Shown: positions 7,295-13,893 of the stretch, piece after piece
How positions within the stretch are numbered: the first letter of the stretch is position 1
How the letters are laid out: each line of letters begins with the position of its first letter
Made by a program: the position numbers and the translations under genes
Assembly (NCBI GenBank): GCA_900751695.1
Contig: CAADSS010000037.1
Coordinates: forward strand, 1-21,396
Direction of reading: 5' to 3'
Source: an uncultured Collinsella sp.
GTDB taxonomy: Bacteria; Actinomycetota; Coriobacteriia; Coriobacteriales; Coriobacteriaceae
Length of the DNA: 21,396 nt
The notes under the pieces: generated by a model
Database searches by the model: none
What the model saw: the letters and a program-made list of their open reading frames with translations, nothing else
What the model was told of the DNA's origin: nothing

Positions 7295-8455
7295 ATGTCG
7301 GATTCGCCTAATTTTTTGACCTATGCCCAGACGGCGTTTGATCCGTTTGAGGAGCGGCCGTTCTGCGCGGTGGATAGCCTCGTCTTTGCGTGGTTGTCCT
7401 ATTTGCGTTTGCCGGGTGATATGGCGGAGCTGACGAACTGGCAGGGCCTAGACGTACGCGAGCTGCTGCGTGCCGAGTGCTACCGGGACATGATTGACGA
7501 CTTGTGGGACCCGGAGGGGAGCAGGGCCTTGTTGGAGGCCGTGGCAGCAAGTCCTCGCTACCGTGGCGTGCACGTTTGCGGCTATCGTGCTGTGAGCGAT
7601 ATGGTGGCGACGGAGCAGTTCGCAGCCATGGCGTTCCGGTTTCCGGCGGGGTTTAGTTATCTTTCCTTCCGGGGGACCGATAGTACGATTGTGGGCTGGA
7701 AAGAAGACTTTAACATGGCGTTCCGGTGTCCTGTGCCGGCCCAGGAATCCGCGGCACGTTATGTGGACGAGGCGGCGGATGCGATTGGCGGGCCGCTTTT
7801 GTGCGGGGGTCATTCCAAGGGTGGAAACCTTGCGGTGTACGGTGCAGCGATGTGCTCCGATGTTGCCCGTGAACGAATCGAACGGGCGTATTCCCATGAT
7901 GGCCCGGGCTTCGTCGAGGAGTTTCTGAACGGCGACGCCTTTGCCGATCTTTCCGGTCGAATCGACAAGACGCTACCTCGGTCGTCGATCTTTGGCATGA
8001 TGTTCGAGACACAGGAGGACTATGCCATCGTTGAGAGCACCGAGTTCAGCCTGCTGCAGCACAATCCCTTTAGCTGGGTGGTTGATGGTCACGACTTCGT
8101 GTACTGTGAGCGCCTGTCTGCCGGTGCTCGATACGTTGATGGTTCCATTCGTGAGATGCTGCTTGCAGTGTCGCCTAGCGAACGCGAGCGTTTTGTAGAT
8201 GCGTTGTTCTCCGTGTTTGAGGCTACGGGTGCTGAGCGGTTTGCGGATATCGCTGGGAATCTGCGCGAGAGCCTACCCGTGATGCTCCAGGCAGCGCAAG
8301 GCTTTGACAAGGATACGCGACGCTTTGTCTCGCAGACCATCGTTGCGATTCTTAAGTGTGCGCTGCTGCCCAAACGACCCCAGATCGACGTGCCCGCTGC
8401 CGGCAAGAGTTTGGCAGAACAGCTCGAGGCTTGGCAGTCCGAGCTCCTGCGCTAA
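7295..8455 (+). CDS. DUF2974-type alpha/beta hydrolase, lipase-like
   Basis: A 386-residue protein with the layout of the DUF2974 (Mbeg1-like) family. It has an N-terminal segment FAVDSLVFAWLSYL-like in character (CAVDSLVFAWLSYL at about 24-37), the motif LSFRGTDSTIVGWKEDFN at about 123-140, and the nucleophile elbow GGHSKGGNLA with S174. The Ser-containing GxSxG plus FRGT are features shared with class-3 lipases. An acid and a histidine (SHDGPG near 199-204; DGHDFV later) are plausible completing residues. No signal peptide or membrane segment is seen, so it is probably cytosolic; the natural substrate is unknown. The ATG at 7295 has GGGAGG at 7285-7290. The gene stands alone between two REP-like palindromes, suggesting it is a separately transcribed and possibly mobile or variable unit. 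Confidence 0.85.
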   Translation: MSDSPNFLTYAQTAFDPFEERPFCAVDSLVFAWLSYLRLPGDMAELTNWQGLDVRELLRAECYRDMIDDLWDPEGSRALLEAVAASPRYRGVHVCGYRAVSDMVATEQFAAMAFRFPAGFSYLSFRGTDSTIVGWKEDFNMAFRCPVPAQESAARYVDEAADAIGGPLLCGGHSKGGNLAVYGAAMCSDVARERIERAYSHDGPGFVEEFLNGDAFADLSGRIDKTLPRSSIFGMMFETQEDYAIVESTEFSLLQHNPFSWVVDGHDFVYCERLSAGARYVDGSIREMLLAVSPSERERFVDALFSVFEATGAERFADIAGNLRESLPVMLQAAQGFDKDTRRFVSQTIVAILKCALLPKRPQIDVPAAGKSLAEQLEAWQSELLR

Positions 8456-8457
8456 CC

Positions 8458-8491
8458 ATTGGTGCAAGCAACCTGTCCCCGATGCACCAAT
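8458..8491 (+). repeat. REP-like palindromic repeat, copy 2
   Basis: Perfect 9-bp arms, ATTGGTGCA (8458-8466) and TGCACCAAT (8483-8491), surround AGCAACCTGTCCCCGA. The core differs from the first copy at only a few positions, and the orientation is the same. It begins three bases after the hydrolase stop codon. Confidence 0.75.
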
Positions 8492-8521
8492 CTTCGAAGC
8501 GCCTGGGGCGGGCTCGACCGC

Positions 8522-8527
8522 TATACT
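8522..8527 (+). promoter_or_regulatory. Possible -10 box of the nucleoid-protein gene
   Basis: TATACT in the context CGCTATACTGATTCG matches the -10 consensus at five of six positions and lies about 40 bases before the start codon. No -35 was recognised at the usual distance. Confidence 0.35.
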
Positions 8528-8565
8528 GATTCGTGCCGAAATCGATCTAGAACGGAATGCCGTAT

Positions 8566-9570
8566 ATGAAAATCAATCACGCGATTCTGCATATCCTGGA
8601 CTTTGACTCTGCCGTCAACGTCATGAGCCAGCGCGAGTTGGATATCGAAAGCCGTACTGTCCGCAACTTCGTGACCACACATCTGCGTCGCGCGCGCACT
8701 TCGGCCGATAACAAGCGTGCCACGTTTGCCGAGAACTCCGCATTCGGCGGCGAGCTCAAGAGCTATTTCTTTGGTGAGCGTGAGTTCGTGGACCTGTCGC
8801 AGCAGATTGCGGAGTTCATCTCTTCCGAACTCACCAAGGCCGAGAAAGCTGAGTCCACCGACGTGCTCGTGGCTGATTTTGACGACGATGAGGATGCCCG
8901 CTGGTTTGCCGTGATGCTGCTGGGCTCCAAGCAGGCCTTTATGCACGAAGTGGGCCGCGAGGAAGGGGAGGTGCGCAACGACATCGCGCGCCACTACGCC
9001 ATTCTGCCGAACCCCTCGCAAAAGGTGCCGAGCTATGCCATCGTGCGCGCGAGCACCATGGAGATCGGCTATGTGGACAAGAAACGCAAGATCGCCGGCG
9101 AGGACCGTATGCTTATCCCCGATGGCCTGCTGCAGTGCGACACGGGCGTATCGGGCAAGGAGGTCATCGACACCGTGACGCGTGTGGTCGAGGAAGTCGC
9201 CGGGGAGCACGGTGCCAACACGGCCGTGGCGCTCGCAAAGGTTAAGGCCGCTGTGGCCGAGAAGGTCGAGGATGACGAGGAGCTGCCGCCTTGGGATATC
9301 GTCGACGAGGTCTTTGAGGACGAGCCGGTCATCAAGGAGAGCGTGCGCGCGGCACTGACCGAGGAGAAGGTGCCTGAGCGTGTGCCCGTGGAGCGCAAGC
9401 AGGTCGAACGCGCGGCGGTGCGCAATCACAAGATTCGTACCGACACGGGTATCGAGATCAGCTTCCCGGCAGAGATGGGTTCGAATTCCGAGTACATTGA
9501 GTTCGTCAATGAGCCCAACGGCCTCATCTCCATCGAGCTCAAAAACATCGGCAGCATCGAGAATCGATAA
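8566..9570 (+). CDS. Nucleoid-associated protein, YejK/NdpA family
   Basis: A 334-residue member of the 37-kDa nucleoid-associated protein family (bacterial YejK/NdpA). It is recognised from the start INHAILHILDFDS, the internal PSQKVPSYAIVRASTMEIGYVDKKRKIAGEDR-like core (about 150-185) and the end IEISFPAEM, with a closing IELKNIGSIENR. The family binds DNA or associates with the nucleoid; its molecular role is poorly defined. Residues about 225-285 are highly charged and probably flexible. Two starts are possible. The ATG at 8557 has its only purine-rich stretch immediately against it, while the ATG at 8566 has GGA at 8554-8556 nine bases upstream and gives the family's usual MKINHAILH opening. 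I prefer 8566. It is monocistronic, with a terminator directly after it. Confidence 0.85.
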   Translation: MKINHAILHILDFDSAVNVMSQRELDIESRTVRNFVTTHLRRARTSADNKRATFAENSAFGGELKSYFFGEREFVDLSQQIAEFISSELTKAEKAESTDVLVADFDDDEDARWFAVMLLGSKQAFMHEVGREEGEVRNDIARHYAILPNPSQKVPSYAIVRASTMEIGYVDKKRKIAGEDRMLIPDGLLQCDTGVSGKEVIDTVTRVVEEVAGEHGANTAVALAKVKAAVAEKVEDDEELPPWDIVDEVFEDEPVIKESVRAALTEEKVPERVPVERKQVERAAVRNHKIRTDTGIEISFPAEMGSNSEYIEFVNEPNGLISIELKNIGSIENR

Positions 9571-9597
9571 GTTGTGTTACGCCTACAGCGAGAAAGC

Positions 9598-9632
9598 AAA
9601 GGCCGAGGCCCTTCGGGACTTCGGCCTTTTTT
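9598..9632 (+). terminator. Intrinsic terminator of the nucleoid-protein gene
   Basis: AAAGGCCGA pairs with TCGGCCTTT, continuing inward with a few more pairs around TTCG, and is followed by a run of six T. It faces the minus-strand dapH terminator across a convergent intergenic gap. Confidence 0.9.
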
Positions 9633-9683
9633 GTTTTCGGCTTGGTTGCTGACATTGCGCCGCAGGTTGGGCATACGTCAGCG

Positions 9684-9708
9684 AAAACGCGGTTTGTCAA
9701 AACCGCGT
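9684..9708 (-). terminator. Intrinsic terminator of the lysine operon
   Basis: ACGCGGTTT (9687-9695) pairs with AAACCGCGT (9700-9708) around GTCA. On the minus strand the stem is followed by TTTT (plus-strand 9684-9687), just beyond the dapH stop codon. Confidence 0.8.
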
Positions 9709-9713
9709 AACTA

Positions 9714-10433
9714 TTAAAGTTGACGTAAGCCCTCTTCCAGGCCGGTCTTGCTGTCGGTCTTCTCGTCGCGCATCTTGATGACGCGGGCGGGGACACCGGC
9801 CACGACGGCACCAGCGGGGACGTCCTCGACGCACACGGCGCCGGCGGCAACGACAGCGCCCTTGCCTACGTGCACGCCTTCCAGGACCACGGCGTTGGCG
9901 CCGATCATGACATCGTCCTCGATGATGACGGGCGTGGCGCTTGCGGGTTCAACGACGCCTGCCAACACGGTTCCAGCGCCGATGTGGCAGTTCTTGCCCA
10001 CTGTGGCGCGGCCGCCCAGCACGGCGCCCATGTCGATCATGGAGCCCTCACCGATAACGGAGCCGATATTGATGATGGCACCCATCATGATGACGGCGCG
10101 GTCGCCGATCTCGACGCGGTCGCGGATGATCGCGCCCGGCTCGATGCGGGCGTTGATGCCCTTGAGGTCGAGCATGGGCACGGCGGAGTTGCGGCAGTCG
10201 TTCTCCACATCGTAGTAATCGATGGAATCGGCATTGGCATCAAGGATGGCTTTGAGCTCGTCCCAGTCGCCAAAGACAGTCTTGCCACGACGACCGCCGT
10301 AGACGTGTGCGTCGCCCCAGGCAACCTTCATGCCCGGCTTTTCGCGCACGTACAGTTTGACGGGCGTTTTTTTGGGCGCGGTGGCGATGTAGTTGATAAT
10401 CTCCTGTGCATCCATATCGGCTGCATTGCTCAT
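9714..10433 (-). CDS. dapH: Tetrahydrodipicolinate N-acetyltransferase
   Basis: This enzyme transfers an acetyl group from acetyl-CoA to tetrahydrodipicolinate, the committing step of the acetylated branch of lysine/diaminopimelate synthesis. The 239 residues match the usual DapH size. The N-terminal part holds the family region MDAQEIINYIATAPKKTPVK. From about residue 88 to 215 it is a left-handed beta helix of hexapeptide repeats (for example IGDRAVIMMGAIINIGSVIG and IGANAVVLEGVHVGKGAVVA). The shorter N-terminal domain and sequence pattern fit DapH rather than the succinyl-transferring DapD. The ATG at 10433 has AAAGGAGAG about eight bases upstream; an in-frame ATG six codons later is a weaker alternative. 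It is the last gene of the operon, 39 bases after dapB. Confidence 0.93.
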   Translation of the reverse strand: MSNAADMDAQEIINYIATAPKKTPVKLYVREKPGMKVAWGDAHVYGGRRGKTVFGDWDELKAILDANADSIDYYDVENDCRNSAVPMLDLKGINARIEPGAIIRDRVEIGDRAVIMMGAIINIGSVIGEGSMIDMGAVLGGRATVGKNCHIGAGTVLAGVVEPASATPVIIEDDVMIGANAVVLEGVHVGKGAVVAAGAVCVEDVPAGAVVAGVPARVIKMRDEKTDSKTGLEEGLRQL

Positions 10434-10472
10434 TTGCTGTCTCTCCTTTGGGTGGATCCGGTTGATACCTGG

Positions 10473-11213
10473 TTAGGCAAACATGACCTGGTCGAACGTA
10501 TAGAAGCCGTGCTCGCGGGTGACGAGCTTCTGCGCGGCTGCCAGGGCGCCGTTGACGAAGATCTGACGGCTCGTGGCGCGATGCGTGAGCGTGACTTCCT
10601 CGTCCTGGCCAAAGAAACTCACTTCGTGCACGCCGGCGACAGTGCCACCGCGCAGCGAGTGCATGCCGATCTCCTTGGGGTCGCGCGCTCCGCACATGCC
10701 CTCGCGGCCATAGACGGGGTGGTAGCCCGCCTCGGGCTCGGCTTCGACGACGGCATCGAGCAGCAACTTGGCAGTGCCGCTGGGGGCGTCGACCTTTTGG
10801 TTATGGTGCGTCTCGACGATTTCGCAGTCAAAGCCGGGCAGCTCGCGTGTGGCCTGTGCTACCAGATGACGCAGGGCTGCGATACCGATGGAGTAATTGC
10901 CGGAGTGCATGACGCGGGCGTTCTGACCCAGCTCGCGCAGGCGATCCATCTGCTCTGGTGTGTAGCCCGTGGTGCCCGAGACCAACGCGGCGCCTGTACG
11001 CTCGACATAGGCGACGACGGCATCGAAGGTCACGACGTTCGAGAAGTCGATGATGACGTCGGCTGCCGGGGCACTCTCGAGCTCGGACAAGTCGAAGCCG
11101 ATCTGGGCGACGATATCAAAAACGGGCTGACCGGCGGCGTCGACAACGCCCTCGGCGGTGGTGCGGATGAGCGAGCCCATACGGCCCGTTCCCATAATGA
11201 CGGTCTTAATCAA
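10473..11213 (-). CDS. dapB: 4-hydroxy-tetrahydrodipicolinate reductase
   Basis: NAD(P)H-dependent reduction of hydroxy-tetrahydrodipicolinate (the DapA product) to tetrahydrodipicolinate. The 246-residue protein starts with the nucleotide-binding motif MGTGRMG. SGTTGY at 79-84 follows, then the catalytic-site segment ETHHNQKVDAPSGTA with H136, H137 and K140, all standard for DapB. The start is TTG at 11213. AAGGGAG lies about ten bases upstream, and the natural N-terminus MIKTVIMGTGRMG is complete only from there; the internal ATG at codon 7 would cut into the first strand. The start overlaps the dapA stop by eight bases, implying translational coupling within the lysA-dapA-dapB-dapH operon. 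Confidence 0.93.
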   Translation of the reverse strand: MIKTVIMGTGRMGSLIRTTAEGVVDAAGQPVFDIVAQIGFDLSELESAPAADVIIDFSNVVTFDAVVAYVERTGAALVSGTTGYTPEQMDRLRELGQNARVMHSGNYSIGIAALRHLVAQATRELPGFDCEIVETHHNQKVDAPSGTAKLLLDAVVEAEPEAGYHPVYGREGMCGARDPKEIGMHSLRGGTVAGVHEVSFFGQDEEVTLTHRATSRQIFVNGALAAAQKLVTREHGFYTFDQVMFA

Positions 11214-13515
11214 GCAGACCAGCTCCCTTCAGAGCATCGGTAAGTGCAGCGCGCGTGTCGTTGGCCATGGGGCACAGCGGCATGCGGTAGTTTGCCTCGA
11301 TCATACCCATCTGTGCGAGCGCTTCCTTAACAGGGATGGGGTTGACCTCGCTAAAGAGGGCGTTGATGAGCGGCTGACCGGCGATCTGGATATCGCGGGC
11401 GCGCTCCACGTCACCGTCCAGATAGGCGCGGCACATGTCGTGCACGAGCTGCGGCTGAACATCGGCCCACACGCTGATGGTGCCCGAGGCACCCAGGCTC
11501 ATGAGCGGCACGGTGAGGGCGTCCTCGCCCGAGTACATGCGGAAGTCGTCGGACAGCAGGTGGGCGATCTTGGCCGCGTAGGCGACGTTGCCCGAGGCTT
11601 CCTTAATACCCATGATGTTGGGGTGCGCGGCCAAGCGCTCCACATTGCGCTCGCTGATGCCGCAGCCGCAGCGGCCGGGGATGTTGTACAGGATGCAGGG
11701 GATATCTACGGCATCGGCAACGGTCTTAAAGTGCTGGTAGATGCCCTCTTCGTTGGACTTGTTGTAGTAGGGGGTAATGAGCAGCAGGCCGTCGGCGCCC
11801 AGGCCCTGATAGGTGAGCGACTTGGTGAGCATGGTCTGCGTGGAGTTGGAGCCCGAGCCGGCGATGACGGGGACACGGCCTGCAACCTGCTTGACCACCG
11901 CGGCGACAACGGAGTTGTCCTCATCGTCAGTCATCGTGGCGCTCTCGCCGGTGGTGCCCAGGGTGAGGATGGCGTCGGTACCGTTTTGCAGGTGGAAATC
12001 GATAAGGCGCTCGAGCGCGTCAAAGTCGACGCTTCCGTCCTTTTTAAACGGCGTGACGAGGGCGACGATCGAACCCTCGAGGTTGCGGATATCCATGTTC
12101 TTCTCCTTCGCTTCCGCGATCTGGATGCGTTTGTTCCACTGAGCGGCGACGGCCAGACGCTCGTCCTGGGCGCGACGGCGGGCACTTTCGGCGCGCGACT
12201 TGGCCAGCAGCTCTCGGCCGCTCGGCAGCACGTCGAGCGTGGCAAAGTAATCGCCCGGGCGCTCAGCACGGCGGATGAGGTCGGCCGAGCCATCGGGGCG
12301 CAGCAGCACCTCGGCGGAGCGCAGACGGCCGTTGTAGTTGTAGCCCATGGAGTAGCCATGCGCGCCGGTATCGTGGATCACGAGCAGGTCGCCCATGTCG
12401 ATATGCGGCAACTCGCGATCAATGGCGAACTTGTCATTGTTCTCGCATAGGTTGCCCGTGATGTCGTAGGTGTCCGTAACGGGTGCTGCGGTCTTGTCGG
12501 CGCCACCCGGCTGACCCATCACCGTGATGTGGTGGTAAGCGCCATACATGGCAGGGCGGATCAGATCGACGGCGCTTGCGTCGACACCGATATAGTCCTT
12601 GTAGATCTGCTTCTCGTGGATGGCCTTGGTGACCAGGCAGCCGTAGGGGCCCATCATAAAGCGGCCCATCTCGGTGCAGATGGCCACATCGCCCATGCCG
12701 GCAGGAACCAGGATCTCGTCGTATGCCGCGTGCACCCCCTCGCCGATGGCGTGAATGTCGTTGGCCTGCTGCTCGGGCAGATAGGGGATGCCGACGCCGC
12801 CGGACAGATTGATGAAGGCGACGTGTGCGCCGGTCTCGCGCTCCAGGCGCACGGCAAGCTCAAAGAGGATGCGCGCAAGCTTGGGGTAGTAGTCGTTGGT
12901 GACGGTGTTGCTGGCAAGGAATGCGTGGATACCAAAGTCCTCGGCACCCTTGGCCTTGAGCGTGCGAAAGGCCTCGAAGAGCTGCTCGGTGGTCATGCCG
13001 TACTTGGAGTCGCCCGGGTTGTCCATGATGCCGTTGGAGAGCTGGAACAGGCCACCCGGATTAAAGCGGCAGCTGACCGTCTTGGGGATGGGCCCCGCAA
13101 CGTGCTCAAAGAACTCGATGTGGCTGATGTCGTCAAAGTTGACGATGGCACCCAGCTTGTCGGCGAGCTCAAAGTCCGCCGCCGGCGTGTCGTTGGACGA
13201 GAACATGATGTCGTGTCCCGTGATGCCCAGCGAGCGGGCGATCATGAGCTCGGTATAGCTCGAGCAATCGCAGCCGCAGCCGTATTCGTTGAGAATGGAG
13301 ATGAGCGCCGGGTTGGGGTTGGCCTTGACGGCAAAGTATTCCTTAAAGCCCGGGTTCCATGCAAAGGCGTCGCGCACTTCTTGCATGTTGCGGCGGATGC
13401 CCGCCTCGTCGTATAGATGAAATGGCGTGGGGAACTGCTCGACGATATGCTCGAGCGTCTCCTTGTCCACAAACGGCTGCTTAGCCGCATATGCTTCGTT
13501 GGGGGTCAATGCCAT
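11206..13515 (-). CDS. lysA-dapA: Fused diaminopimelate decarboxylase / 4-hydroxy-tetrahydrodipicolinate synthase (LysA-DapA)
   Basis: One uninterrupted 769-codon frame holds two complete lysine enzymes. Residues 1 to about 430 are LysA, which decarboxylates meso-diaminopimelate to L-lysine. K64 in YFAVKANPNP carries PLP; SCRFNPGG, LSGGVGIPYLPEQ and EMGRFMMGPYG are further landmarks. Residues about 431-473 form an Arg/Ala/Glu-rich, probably helical linker. Residues 474-769 are DapA, which condenses pyruvate with aspartate semialdehyde. TLGTTGES is its substrate loop, Y610 lies in ILYNIPGRCG, and K638 in GIKEASG is the Schiff-base lysine. Both halves have normal length and intact active sites. 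A ribosome binding site sits just before Met474, so DapA may also be made separately. The LysA start ATG at 13515 has a weak GAGG about ten bases upstream. The frame is preceded by a lysine riboswitch and overlaps dapB downstream. A lost stop codon or a base error in the linker are alternatives to a true fusion. Confidence 0.9.
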   Translation of the reverse strand: MALTPNEAYAAKQPFVDKETLEHIVEQFPTPFHLYDEAGIRRNMQEVRDAFAWNPGFKEYFAVKANPNPALISILNEYGCGCDCSSYTELMIARSLGITGHDIMFSSNDTPAADFELADKLGAIVNFDDISHIEFFEHVAGPIPKTVSCRFNPGGLFQLSNGIMDNPGDSKYGMTTEQLFEAFRTLKAKGAEDFGIHAFLASNTVTNDYYPKLARILFELAVRLERETGAHVAFINLSGGVGIPYLPEQQANDIHAIGEGVHAAYDEILVPAGMGDVAICTEMGRFMMGPYGCLVTKAIHEKQIYKDYIGVDASAVDLIRPAMYGAYHHITVMGQPGGADKTAAPVTDTYDITGNLCENNDKFAIDRELPHIDMGDLLVIHDTGAHGYSMGYNYNGRLRSAEVLLRPDGSADLIRRAERPGDYFATLDVLPSGRELLAKSRAESARRRAQDERLAVAAQWNKRIQIAEAKEKNMDIRNLEGSIVALVTPFKKDGSVDFDALERLIDFHLQNGTDAILTLGTTGESATMTDDEDNSVVAAVVKQVAGRVPVIAGSGSNSTQTMLTKSLTYQGLGADGLLLITPYYNKSNEEGIYQHFKTVADAVDIPCILYNIPGRCGCGISERNVERLAAHPNIMGIKEASGNVAYAAKIAHLLSDDFRMYSGEDALTVPLMSLGASGTISVWADVQPQLVHDMCRAYLDGDVERARDIQIAGQPLINALFSEVNPIPVKEALAQMGMIEANYRMPLCPMANDTRAALTDALKGAGLLD
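12094..12108 (-). promoter_or_regulatory. Internal ribosome binding site and start codon of the DapA part
   Basis: On the minus strand AAGGAGAA (plus-strand 12101-12108) precedes an ATG (12096-12094) with six bases between AGGAG and ATG. This is at least as good as any other binding site in the operon, and the ATG begins the natural DapA N-terminus MDIRNLEGSIVALVTPF. Free DapA could thus be made from inside the fused frame. Confidence 0.65.
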
Positions 13516-13528
13516 GTCCCGTAAACCT

Positions 13529-13593
13529 CGCTATCCAGACGGCGCCATCTGCGCATCGAATCCGCATAGCGTGGACCCAATGTCCGGATAGCG
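13529..13593 (-). promoter_or_regulatory. Alternative pairing between riboswitch P1 strand and lysA start region
   Basis: Minus-strand CGCTATCCGGAC (13593-13582) is complementary to GTCTGGATAGCG (13540-13529) over 12 bases with one G-U. The first includes the 3' strand of the aptamer's P1; the second touches the GAGG before the lysA ATG. A shorter competitor, CGCTAT near 13571-13566, could also pair with ATAGCG. Which pairing accompanies bound lysine cannot be decided by inspection. Confidence 0.5.
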
Positions 13594-13744
13594 CTCCCGC
13601 ATTGCTGCAGACAGTCCTGCGGGTGTTTCCCGCAGGCCCACCAGGCTGTTCGTGCCCGAAAAACCCAGTTCGGCGGGTTTCGCCTCCCCGCGGGGTCAAA
13701 GCCTGCCGGCTCGCCCGCGGCTCTTCGTGCCCGCGCCTCTATCA
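13587..13744 (-). ncRNA. Lysine riboswitch (L box)
   Basis: The minus-strand leader of lysA carries the landmarks of the lysine aptamer in the right order. GATAGAGGCGC (from 13744) opens it. GGGGAGGCGAAACCCGCCGAA matches the conserved GCCGAA region. A perfect 8-bp P5-like stem (plus-strand 13616-13623 with 13629-13636) is followed by GGACTGTC, and GGGAGCGCTATC closes P1 with GATAG at the start. About 158 bases is normal for the class. Lysine binding normally lowers expression of downstream lysine genes. The 3' P1 strand can pair instead with GTCTGGATAGCG (13540-13529), a 12-bp helix ending beside the lysA ribosome binding site. No intrinsic terminator was seen between aptamer and lysA, which favours translational control. 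Confidence 0.87.
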
Positions 13745-13754
13745 AGTGGTAACG

Positions 13755-13783
13755 ACCCTACCACGTTGCACTTTACCAAACAA
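13755..13783 (-). promoter_or_regulatory. Candidate promoter of the lysine operon
   Basis: On the minus strand TTGTTT (13783-13778), a 17-base spacer and TAGGGT (13760-13755), with a TG just upstream of the -10, lie ten bases before the riboswitch. The -10 match is modest. Confidence 0.4.
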
Positions 13784-13800
13784 GAGTATTCGTATATAAC
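13772..13800 (+). promoter_or_regulatory. Candidate promoter of the M20 deacetylase gene
   Basis: TTTACC (13772-13777), a 17-base spacer and TATAAC (13795-13800) match the -35 and -10 consensus at four and five of six positions. It overlaps the divergent lysA promoter by about 12 bases and leaves a leader of roughly 85 bases. Confidence 0.5.
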
Positions 13801-13893
13801 GTTTAAAAAATGCAGGGATATGCTGGAAACATGTGTGCCACAATCCTGTATCACAATAAGTTGCAACAGGTGTGCCTCACGAAGGGATTCTCT

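Noticed and set aside
9539..9700. Minus-strand segment reading VCPTCGAM, resembling a zinc ribbon
   Set aside because: It covers both convergent terminators and the end of the nucleoid-protein gene, with no binding site; the CxxC is probably chance.
13810..13893. Upstream in-frame ATG extending the M20 protein by 28 residues
   Set aside because: No ribosome binding site, and the extension does not look like the family N-terminus; the ATG at 13894 has GAAGGGA.
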